Translations under genes and position numbers: made by a program
Shown: piece after piece, positions 1-4,685 of the stretch
How the letters are laid out: each line of letters opens with the position of its first letter
Position numbering within the stretch: position 1 is the first letter of the stretch
The notes under the pieces: model-generated
What the model saw: the letters and a program-made list of their open reading frames with translations, nothing else
What the model was told of the DNA's origin: nothing
The model's database searches: none
NCBI GenBank assembly: GCA_017380355.1
Contig: JAFOED010000079.1
Location: 1 to 13,272, forward strand
DNA length: 13,272 nucleotides
Source of the DNA: Ruminococcus sp.
Lineage (GTDB): Bacteria > Bacillota > Clostridia > Oscillospirales > Acutalibacteraceae
Direction: 5' to 3'

Positions 1-1
1 C

Positions 2-85
2 ATACCACAAGAGGATAAGGAACGCCAGAAGGACGGGACTCTTTTCGTCGACAACCGGGGATTCCTGCACGGAATGGAAGATTGA
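2..85 (+). CDS. Possible C-terminal end of an unidentified protein (partial)
   Basis: A frame open from the left edge runs 27 codons to TGA at 83-85 and reads as a hydrophilic tail (ends ...NRGFLHGMED). I do not recognise the protein. The stop overlaps the -35 box of the LysR-gene promoter, a common arrangement for closely packed bacterial genes. The opposite strand is also open over the same bases, with a hydrophobic reading, so strand is uncertain. The piece belongs to the GC-rich left segment and probably not to the same genome as the rest of the window. Confidence 0.3.
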   Translation: MPQEDKERQKDGTLFVDNRGFLHGMED

Positions 86-111
86 CAAAAATGGCATGGA
101 TTGAGTATAAT
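82..111 (+). promoter_or_regulatory. Sigma-A type promoter of the LysR-family gene
   Basis: TTGACA at 82-87, an 18-bp spacer, and TATAAT at 106-111. Both boxes match the consensus exactly. Transcription would begin near 118, about 30 nt ahead of the LysR start codon, leaving room only for the AAGGAGG ribosome-binding site at 135-141. Confidence 0.75.
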
Positions 112-128
112 GAAAACATGAAATTCTG

Positions 129-2261
129 TTAAAGAAGGAGGATTGCATGAATACGCAGCATCTGAAATATGCCATCGAGGTGGAGCGGACCGGCTCCATC
201 ACGCAGGCGGCGGATAATCTTTATATCGGTCAGCCCAGTCTGAGCAAGGCCATCAAGGAGCTGGAGGATTCGCTGGGAATCGTCATTTTCAAGCGAACCA
301 GCAAGGGCGCCGCGCCAACCGAAAAGGGCGCGGAATTTCTGAAATACGCCCGGGCAGTGATGACGCAGATTGAGAAAATGGAATCGCTGTATCGCCCGGG
401 GCATCCTGACCGGCAGGAGCTCTCTGTCGCGATTCCTCGGCGCAGCTATATCGCCATGGCGGCGGCTGAGTTCTGCGATGGAAGCAAGCGCACCTGCGAC
501 TTCTTCTTTAGCCATAAAGCCTAAGATTGTAGCAACAGCACTCTGCCAGTTTCCGAATCCGAGTGGTACGAAAATATATGCGATGATACCTCCGATGTAT
601 TCAAGTACGGAGTTTCCGCCTGATTCTTCTGTGATGTAGTGGAAACCACCATCAAAAGACAAGGACATTAAAATCCAGATAGCGATACTCGCAAGTAAGA
701 TAACAGATCCTGCACGCTTAACGAACGACCATCCGCGTTCCCATGTTGTGCGCAGAACGTTTCCGATAAGAGGCATATGATATGATGGCAATTCCATAAC
801 GAAAGGTGCAGCCTCACCTGCGAATGCCTTTGTTTTCTTTAAGATTACACCTGATGTGATAACTGCGCTGATACCGATGAAATATGCGAGAGTTGCTACC
901 CATGCACCACCGCCGAATAACTCAGCTGCGATTAATGCAACGATTGGCATTTTCGCACCACAAGGGATGAAACCTGTTGTCATAATAGTCATTTTACGGT
1001 CTCTGTCCTGCTCGATTGTACGTGATGCCATAATACCCGGTACACCACAACCTGATGCTACGAGCATAGGGATGAAGCTCTTGCCCGAAAGACCAATTTT
1101 GCGTAAGATTCTGTCCATAATGAATGCAACTCGTGACATATATCCGACGCTTTCTAAAATTGAAAGCAGGAAGAACAGAATAAACATCTGCGGTACAAAT
1201 CCGAGTACCGCACCGACACCGCCGATGATTCCGTCGCACACAAGTGATGTAAGCCACGATGCACAGTTAATATCTATAAGGAAAGTCTCAACAGTTGGGA
1301 TAATCCACTCACCAAAGAGAGTCTCGTTCATAAAGTCAACCGTCCACGCACCGATAGTGCCGATTGAGAGAGTGTATACGCCCCACATAATGAGTGCAAA
1401 AATCGGTAATGCCAGAACTCTGTTTGTCAGTACCTTGTCAATTCTTTCTGATGCAGTTAGTTTTTTGTCAGATTTTCTGACGTAAGCTGTTTTCATCAGT
1501 TTTTCGATAAAGTCGTATCTCTCGTTTGTGATGATAGCTTCTGCATCATCGTCAAAGTGCTCCTCAACGTGTACGATGTCCTTTTCGATATGGTCGATAA
1601 CGCTTTGGTCGAGATTGAGAAGTTTAAGCACCTTTTCGTCACGTTCGAAAAGCTTGACTGCGTAAAAACGTTGGCGGTCATCATCCATAGAATGAACGCA
1701 CGCTTCCTCGATATGAGCGAGTGCATGTTCAACCTCACCCGAGAACATATGCTGAGGAATGAGTCGTCCGTGTTTAGCTTCTTCGATTGCAATATCACAT
1801 GCTTCCAGAATGCTGTCACCTTTAATAGCTGAGATAGGTATTACGTGACATTTGAGCTTTTTGGATAGTTCTTCTATATTGATTTGATCGCCGTTTTTCT
1901 CGACAACGTCCATCATATTGATAGCTACAACAACAGGAATACCAAGTTCCATAAACTGTGTTGTAAGATAAAGGTTGCGCTCGAGGTTTGTGCCATCTAC
2001 TATGTTTAAGATAACGTCTACCTGTTCGTTTAAGAGGTATTCACGCGCTACAACTTCCTCTAAAGTGTAAGGGGAGAGGGAGTAAATACCCGGAAGGTCA
2101 GTGATTGTGACATCGCTATCCTTTTTATATGAACCTTCTTTTTTCTCTACTGTAACACCAGGCCAGTTTCCAACGTACTGATTAGAGCCTGTAAGAGCGT
2201 TAAACAGCGTTGTTTTACCTGAGTTAGGGTTGCCCGCTAAGGCGATTGTTATCTTGTTCAT
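129..2261 (-). CDS. feoB: Ferrous iron transporter B, 3' end replaced at a junction near 475
   Basis: FeoB is the inner-membrane GTPase-gated Fe(II) permease. The N-terminal G domain shows G1 GNPNSGKT (residues 10-17), the switch region NWPGVT (32-37), G3 DLPG (55-58), G4 NMMD (115-118) and G5 SAIKG (144-148), followed by a helical spacer domain to ~260. The membrane part starts near 280 and carries both Gate motifs, GCGVPGIMASR (404-414) and FIPCGAKMPI (431-440), plus the ATILGFMAKEEVAG stretch (577-590). Homology stops at about residue 597 (base ~471). Residues 598-710 are the antisense of the LysR gene (rich in R, H and L), so the last membrane helices are missing and the native gene is broken here. 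The start has GGAGG 5 nt upstream (2267-2271). It follows feoA in the same direction, with a palindrome and a hairpin between them. It should be treated as a partial feoB (~471-2261) joined to foreign sequence. Confidence 0.9.
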   Translation of the reverse strand: MNKITIALAGNPNSGKTTLFNALTGSNQYVGNWPGVTVEKKEGSYKKDSDVTITDLPGIYSLSPYTLEEVVAREYLLNEQVDVILNIVDGTNLERNLYLTTQFMELGIPVVVAINMMDVVEKNGDQINIEELSKKLKCHVIPISAIKGDSILEACDIAIEEAKHGRLIPQHMFSGEVEHALAHIEEACVHSMDDDRQRFYAVKLFERDEKVLKLLNLDQSVIDHIEKDIVHVEEHFDDDAEAIITNERYDFIEKLMKTAYVRKSDKKLTASERIDKVLTNRVLALPIFALIMWGVYTLSIGTIGAWTVDFMNETLFGEWIIPTVETFLIDINCASWLTSLVCDGIIGGVGAVLGFVPQMFILFFLLSILESVGYMSRVAFIMDRILRKIGLSGKSFIPMLVASGCGVPGIMASRTIEQDRDRKMTIMTTGFIPCGAKMPIVALIAAELFGGGAWVATLAYFIGISAVITSGVILKKTKAFAGEAAPFVMELPSYHMPLIGNVLRTTWERGWSFVKRAGSVILLASIAIWILMSLSFDGGFHYITEESGGNSVLEYIGGIIAYIFVPLGFGNWQSAVATILGFMAKEEVAGALASIAELSRRHGDIAAPRNRDRELLPVRMPRAIQRFHFLNLRHHCPGVFQKFRALFGWRGALAGSLENDDSQRILQLLDGLAQTGLTDIKIIRRLRDGAGPLHLDGIFQMLRIHAILLL
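147..524 (+). CDS. LysR-family transcriptional regulator, truncated by the junction near 475
   Basis: Residues 1-60 form the LysR winged helix-turn-helix: the pattern TGSITQAADNLYIGQPSLSKAIKEL... with the conserved Q-S-S/K recognition helix and the family wing LGxxxFxR (here LGIVIFKR). Residues 61-85 are the linker helix, and residues 92-109 (LSVAIPRRSYIAMAAAEF) are the start of the effector-binding domain. Family members are about 290-310 aa. This frame stops at 125, and its last ~15 residues are antisense feoB, not LysR. The start is supported by AAGGAGG 5 nt upstream and a near-consensus promoter. GC content is clearly above that of the genes to the right. The effector-binding domain is almost all missing, so the target pathway cannot be named. 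As it stands the protein would not be a functional effector-responsive regulator. Confidence 0.85.
   Translation: MNTQHLKYAIEVERTGSITQAADNLYIGQPSLSKAIKELEDSLGIVIFKRTSKGAAPTEKGAEFLKYARAVMTQIEKMESLYRPGHPDRQELSVAIPRRSYIAMAAAEFCDGSKRTCDFFFSHKA
465..485. other. Junction between two unrelated sequence segments
   Basis: LysR homology on the plus strand is convincing up to about 473, and FeoB homology on the minus strand is convincing down to about 471-476. Bases 471-479 fit both proteins (F-C-D in LysR, I-A-E in FeoB), which suggests a few bases of shared sequence at the join. GC content and codon choice change abruptly across it. No inverted repeats, transposase or integrase fragments are visible at the point. 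It could be an assembly chimera or an illegitimate recombination. Confidence 0.7.
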
Positions 2262-2275
2262 CTAGTCCTCCATTT

Positions 2276-2293
2276 GTTAGCGTAAGCTAACTG
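2276..2293. promoter_or_regulatory. Palindrome 1 of the feo locus, upstream of feoB
   Basis: GTTAGC (2276-2281), 4 nt, GCTAAC (2286-2291): perfect 6-bp arms. It ends 14 nt before the feoB start codon, immediately upstream of the ribosome-binding site. Over 18 bases (2276-2293) it matches palindrome 2 (2586-2603) at 16 positions. It is probably a regulator binding site; if bound on DNA it would act on a feoB-specific transcript or as a roadblock. Confidence 0.6.
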
Positions 2294-2298
2294 AATAT

Positions 2299-2326
2299 CA
2301 AAAATTTTGGGGATTGCTCCCCGAAA
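2299..2326 (-). terminator. Weak hairpin between feoA and feoB (terminator or attenuator)
   Basis: GGGGA-TTGC-TCCCC at 2309-2322 starts 8 nt beyond the feoA stop. On the minus strand it is followed by AAAATTTTT, and the flanking T and A runs can extend the stem with mismatches. The U tract is short and interrupted, so partial rather than full termination is likely. This would reduce feoB relative to feoA. Confidence 0.45.
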
Positions 2327-2329
2327 AAA

Positions 2330-2551
2330 TTACTCTACTTCTATCATTTGTGCGTCATCTTTTCTGAGTGAAAGCTGATATCCACGCACTTTGATTTCGA
2401 TAGGGTCGCCAAGCGGTGCAACCTTACAAACCTTAATGTTTACACCTTTTGTGATACCCATATCCATGATTCGGCGTCTGACAGCACCCTGTCCTTCTAA
2501 TTTTATTACAGTAGCACTTTCGCCTACTTTAACATCTTTTAAAGTTTTCAT
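2330..2551 (-). CDS. feoA: Ferrous iron transport protein A (FeoA)
   Basis: A 73-residue SH3-like FeoA, the usual length for the family. Family features are the opening TLKDVKVGESATVIKLEG (3-20), the basic turn AVRRRIMDMGITKGVNIKV (23-41) and the closing strand pair GDPIEIKVRGYQLSLRKDDA (48-67). FeoA is a small cytosolic protein that supports FeoB-dependent ferrous iron uptake, probably by contacting FeoB at the membrane. The start is fixed by GGAGG at 2558-2562, 6 nt upstream. It is the first gene of the feo unit, with feoB 68 nt downstream. The promoter at 2646-2674 and two palindromes lie between it and the next gene, so iron-dependent repression is likely (inference). Confidence 0.95.
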   Translation of the reverse strand: MKTLKDVKVGESATVIKLEGQGAVRRRIMDMGITKGVNIKVCKVAPLGDPIEIKVRGYQLSLRKDDAQMIEVE

Positions 2552-2584
2552 ATTGTTCCTCCGAATTTTAATGGGGTATATGTT

Positions 2585-2602
2585 AGTTAGCGTTCGCTAA
2601 CT
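2585..2602. promoter_or_regulatory. Palindrome 2 of the feo locus, in the feoA leader
   Basis: A perfect 18-bp inverted repeat, AGTTAGCG-TT-CGCTAACT. Its core GTTAGC-N4-GCTAAC is the same as in palindrome 1, and its centre is exactly 35 bp from that of palindrome 3. It lies in the transcribed leader of feoA, about +40 from the predicted start. Confidence 0.65.
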
Positions 2603-2618
2603 GCTACGCTGTAAAAAC

Positions 2619-2638
2619 GAGTTAGCCTTAACTAACTC
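2619..2638. promoter_or_regulatory. Palindrome 3 of the feo locus, at the feoA transcription start
   Basis: GAGTTAG (2619-2625), 6 nt, CTAACTC (2632-2638): perfect 7-bp arms. The core is GTTAGC-N4-ACTAAC. It lies directly downstream of the feoA -10 box, covering the expected start point, the classic position for a repressor. The half-site GTTAGC resembles that of DtxR/IdeR boxes (TTAGGTTAGSCTAACCTAA), but the half-sites sit 5 bp further apart than in that consensus, so the family of the regulator is uncertain. Confidence 0.65.
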
Positions 2639-2645
2639 TGTGATA

Positions 2646-2674
2646 AGAATACAATATTTGACAGTATTTGTCAA
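2646..2674 (-). promoter_or_regulatory. Promoter of feoA(B)
   Basis: On the minus strand: TTGACA (2669-2674), a 17-bp spacer and TATTCT (2646-2651; 4 of 6 consensus bases). The -35 box is perfect and the spacing ideal. Transcription would start near 2639, inside or next to palindrome 3. Confidence 0.65.
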
Positions 2675-2851
2675 CGCTTTTGCCCTGAAAAGTCGCTGTG
2701 TTTTATCTTTTTATGCACTTTTATTATGAAAAATTAAACCCCAATATTTATATTGTTTATCTTGTACAACGCATACTGTGTTGCTTGGTTAATTAAGTAT
2801 AGATTTTAGCTCCTTTTTGTGCTAATATATATGTATAAAGCAGGTGAAGGT
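2675..2851. other. AT-rich spacer between the feo unit and the NusG-II gene
   Basis: Apart from the feo promoter and palindromes to its left, I see no ORF, strong hairpin or convincing sigma-A promoter here. A TATAGA at 2798-2803 could be a -10 box for the genes to the right, but there is no acceptable -35 box at the right distance. Confidence 0.4.
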
Positions 2852-3247
2852 ATGAAAAACGCTGATAGAAAGCTGTTTACTATGTTTGATATTTTAGTAG
2901 TGGCTGTCGTGCTTATTAGTGCGGTGGTCTCGTTTTTGTGCGTTTTTTCACCGAAAAATGACGAGATGTACTGTGTCGTTAAGTATAACGGAGAAGTTGT
3001 GTACTCTGAAAAACTTGAAAACACAAAAGAACCTACTGAGTTAACATTTGTTGGTGACTGTGAAGTAACTGTCGTGATGTCGAATAGCGGTGTTTTTGTT
3101 AAAAACTCAGCTTGTCCAGATAAACTGTGTGAGCATACGGGCGAGATAAATAGAGTGGGGCAGTCTATTGTGTGCTTGCCTGCTAAAATCTCAGTTTCTT
3201 TAGTCTCAACGGATGCAGAAAACACTCTTGATGCTGTGGTGGGGTGA
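2852..3247 (+). CDS. NusG domain II-containing membrane-anchored protein
   Basis: 131 aa from ATG 2852, which has AGGTGAAGG just upstream. An in-frame ATG at 2819 lacks a ribosome site and would add only 11 poor residues. Residues ~13-33 are a single N-terminal membrane helix, and the rest is an extracytoplasmic beta domain. The family signature is clear at the C-terminal end: CPDKLC (88-93), then G-E-I-N-R-V-G-Q-S-I-V-C-L-P (97-110) and a final beta strand. The cysteines C88, C93 and C108 are the conserved ones of the NusG_II family. These proteins are not transcription factors despite the name, and their molecular function is unknown. It is followed 3 nt later by a Gx-family membrane protein, a pairing common in Clostridia, so the two probably act together at the membrane. 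Confidence 0.85.
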   Translation: MKNADRKLFTMFDILVVAVVLISAVVSFLCVFSPKNDEMYCVVKYNGEVVYSEKLENTKEPTELTFVGDCEVTVVMSNSGVFVKNSACPDKLCEHTGEINRVGQSIVCLPAKISVSLVSTDAENTLDAVVG

Positions 3248-3250
3248 CGT

Positions 3251-3760
3251 ATGAAAAAAGTTGCTACTTTAAAAATAACCCAGACAGCGCTAGTGAGTGC
3301 CGTAGCACTTGTGCTGTCGTATATCGAAATGTCGCTGCCTGACCTGCCGTTTGTACTTCCTGGTATGAAGCTCGGACTATCTAATATTGCAACGATGTTC
3401 GCTTTGTCTGCTCTGTCGCTACCTAGCGCACTAGTTGTGTGTTTAGTGAAAGCTGTCTTTGCGCTTTTGATGCGTGGTTTTACTGCTTTTCTGATGAGCT
3501 TGTGCGGAGGGTTACTGAGCACACTTGCAATGTATACTTTAATTCGATTTAAGAAAATAGGATTTGTTGGTGTAGGTATCGGCGGTGCGTTTTCACACAA
3601 CCTTGGTCAGATTCTCGTAGCTTTTGCACTAACCGACAGCGGAGTATTCGCGTACTTTTCGGTGCTGTGTATTGCGTCTATAGTGACAGGAACTCTTACT
3701 GCGATTGTGCTCTATGTGATACTACCGAAGGTGATGAAACTAAAGCTTTATAGAACCTAA
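3251..3760 (+). CDS. Gx transporter family protein (heptaprenyl diphosphate synthase component I-like)
   Basis: A 169-aa integral membrane protein with about five hydrophobic segments. It carries the family landmarks VLPGMKLGLSNIATMFAL (35-52), GFTAFLMSLCGGLLS (76-90) and a GGAFSHNLGQILVAF stretch (111-125). The family is often labelled 'heptaprenyl diphosphate synthase component I', but nothing here shows prenyl-transferase chemistry (no DDxxD). Its fold relationship to ECF-type S components suggests small-molecule transport, which is inference. The ATG follows the upstream TGA by 3 nt, and the GGGGTGA at that stop can serve as ribosome site, so translation is probably coupled. No strong terminator follows: only an AT-rich 180-bp spacer with a weak TTTTCG/CGAAAT hairpin near 3762-3779. 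Confidence 0.85.
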   Translation: MKKVATLKITQTALVSAVALVLSYIEMSLPDLPFVLPGMKLGLSNIATMFALSALSLPSALVVCLVKAVFALLMRGFTAFLMSLCGGLLSTLAMYTLIRFKKIGFVGVGIGGAFSHNLGQILVAFALTDSGVFAYFSVLCIASIVTGTLTAIVLYVILPKVMKLKLYRT

Positions 3761-3847
3761 TTTTCGATTAGCGAAATTAAATCGTGTTTTAATTCTAAAG
3801 TGAAATTAAAGATTAAATTATTGTTACTTTAATAATACGTTTGTTAC

Positions 3848-3876
3848 TTGAAAACCCCTATATCTTGTGTTAGTAT
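3848..3876 (+). promoter_or_regulatory. Probable promoter of the NrdD-like gene
   Basis: TTGAAA (3848-3853), a 17-bp spacer and TAGTAT (3871-3876), preceded by TGT, which gives an extended -10. Transcription would start near 3883, about 60 nt upstream of the start codon. Confidence 0.45.
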
Positions 3877-3941
3877 TTATTCAGTCACCTAAATAATGTG
3901 TTTTAAAAGAATTATAATTTACTTTTTGAGGGGTTTTTGAG

Positions 3942-4235
3942 ATGAAAATTAACGTAACAGGTGGAACACTTCCACAGCAGGAAATCGACATTTACGTAGC
4001 ACAGCTTAAAGAGGCTAATCCTGACAAATACATCAAGACTATTGACTTTACTGTTGACGGCGAGTATGTTGACGTTAAGTACACATACGATAATGTTCCT
4101 TTCGAGCGTATCCGTAGAATCACTGGTTACCTCGTAGGCACGGTAGACCGCTTTAACAATGGTAAGCGTGCTGAGGTTGAGGACAGAGTTACACACTCAC
4201 TTTCTTGTGATTGTGCACTCGAAGAAATCGCTTAA
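3942..4235 (+). CDS. Small stand-alone NrdD-like protein (anaerobic ribonucleotide reductase-related)
   Basis: 97 aa with GAGGGG 8 nt upstream. Residues 54-84 (FERIRRITGYLVGTVDRFNNGKRAEVEDRV) resemble the C-terminal segment of class III anaerobic ribonucleoside-triphosphate reductases, where a TGYL...NNGK..E..DR pattern lies close to the glycyl radical loop. The rest of the ~700-aa enzyme is absent: there is no glycyl-radical RxxGY loop and no CxxC zinc pairs. A CDC triplet near the end (89-91) is the only cysteine cluster. The N-terminal half (MKINVTGGTLPQQEIDIYV...) is not part of canonical NrdD, so this looks like a separate small family in Clostridia that is often annotated as NrdD by similarity. 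It cannot be a reductase by itself. Its function is unknown; a regulatory or accessory role is conceivable. It seems to be monocistronic, with its own promoter and the metK leader starting 30 nt later. Confidence 0.7.
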   Translation: MKINVTGGTLPQQEIDIYVAQLKEANPDKYIKTIDFTVDGEYVDVKYTYDNVPFERIRRITGYLVGTVDRFNNGKRAEVEDRVTHSLSCDCALEEIA

Positions 4236-4264
4236 ATTTCCTTTACGGAATTTAGCGAAAGCTG

Positions 4265-4293
4265 TTGACAATAGTGATTTACTGTTGTATAAT
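4265..4293 (+). promoter_or_regulatory. Consensus promoter of the metK leader
   Basis: TTGACA (4265-4270), a 17-bp spacer and TATAAT (4288-4293): both boxes perfect and the spacing ideal. Transcription would begin near 4300, so the SAM-I aptamer starts within the first ~20 nt of the RNA. Such a strong promoter fits a gene controlled afterwards by riboswitch termination. Confidence 0.85.
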
Positions 4294-4316
4294 AGCACAC
4301 GGTCAATTGAATATCA

Positions 4317-4449
4317 CTTATCAAGAGCGACTGAGGGACAGGCCCTGTGAAGTCCGGCAACCTGCTATATGTAAGGTGCTAATTCCTGCGGTATACCCGA
4401 TAGATGAGATACATAAACCGCACGGAATTCCGAGCGGTTTTTTTGTTTT
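4317..4449 (+). promoter_or_regulatory. SAM-I (S-box) riboswitch with transcription terminator, controlling metK
   Basis: The aptamer (4317-4408) has the S-box core: P1 CTTATC (4317-4322) pairing with GATGAG (4403-4408), then AGAG, GAGGGA, GGCCC, TGAAGTCCGGCAACC, AAGGTGCTAATTCCTGC. The expression platform is readable. The terminator stem is AAACCGC (4415-4421) with GCGGTTT (4434-4440), an inner CGG/CCG step and a T-rich run to 4449. The antiterminator pairs AATTCCTGCGGT (4381-4392) with ACCGCACGGAATT (4417-4429), 12 bp with one bulged C at 4423, and is mutually exclusive with both the aptamer and the terminator. Known S-box logic applies: SAM binding stabilises P1 and favours termination, and low SAM gives read-through into metK. 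Confidence 0.93.
4415..4449 (+). terminator. SAM-controlled intrinsic terminator of the metK leader
   Basis: AAACCGC/GCGGTTT stem (7 bp), an A-A mismatch, an inner CGG-AATT-CCG hairpin, and then TTTT-G-TTTT. The 5' arm is also the 3' arm of the antiterminator described with the riboswitch. Confidence 0.85.
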
Positions 4450-4605
4450 GTGCGCCGAGCACCGTAGCCCTAAAAAGTCGAGTACGAGATGGGACTGCTC
4501 GTAGGACACGCAGTGTCCGTAGAGTGGTTAATCGAGAACGTGGACTTTTTAGGAGTAGCGAAGGTGAACGAGGCGTGATATGTGTGCTCCGAGCATCGTA
4601 GCCCT
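4450..4605 (+). repeat. Unclassified structured element bounded by 22-nt direct repeats
   Basis: Two copies of a 22-mer starting GTGC and ending CCGTAGCCCT/TCGTAGCCCT lie at 4450-4471 and 4584-4605 (20/22 identical, offset 134). Between and overlapping them is a perfect 11-bp inverted repeat, CCTAAAAAGTC (4469-4479) with GACTTTTTAGG (4543-4553). It encloses two further hairpins: TACGAG-N9-CTCGTA (4483-4503) and GGACAC-GCA-GTGTCC (4504-4518). The whole can fold as a multibranched RNA in the metK leader, downstream of the riboswitch terminator. Small frames across it are not credible proteins. I do not recognise it as a known RNA family. It could be a small interspersed (MITE-like) repeat or a second leader RNA element. 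Confidence 0.55.
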
Positions 4606-4685
4606 CAATGAAGTATGATATGAATTTTTAGACCCACTTATTTTGTTTTATATTTTATTCACATAAAAGAAAGGAAATGATTTAT

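Noticed and set aside
1..80. Divergent N-terminal gene fragment on the minus strand, with a hydrophobic reading
   Set aside because: A GTG start with no ribosome site would be needed. The plus-strand reading ending at 85 is at least as credible, and too little sequence is present to decide.
129..470. C-terminal 113 residues of the open feoB frame as a genuine FeoB extension
   Set aside because: These bases are the exact antisense of the LysR DNA-binding domain, which has a start codon, ribosome site and promoter. The minus-strand translation is R/H/L-rich with no FeoB membrane helices.
856..1485. 209-aa plus-strand open frame
   Set aside because: It is antisense to the conserved membrane domain of feoB (both Gate motifs lie here), has no ribosome site and resembles no protein.
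2806..3600. 264-aa minus-strand open frame over the NusG-II and Gx genes
   Set aside because: It is a Ser/Thr/Ile-rich shadow of two genes with clear family signatures and good starts.
4321..4601. Several 60-80 aa open frames across the riboswitch and the repeat block
   Set aside because: They cross the SAM-I aptamer, terminator and RNA stems, lack ribosome sites, and have arginine-rich random composition.
4450..4605. tRNA or known small RNA in the block between riboswitch and metK
   Set aside because: No T-loop (GTTCGA-type) sequence, acceptor pairing or CCA end is visible, and the stems do not fit a cloverleaf.
4677..4685. ATG 4677 as metK start
   Set aside because: Only 2-3 nt from the ribosome site. 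ATG 4686 gives proper spacing and the family N-terminus.
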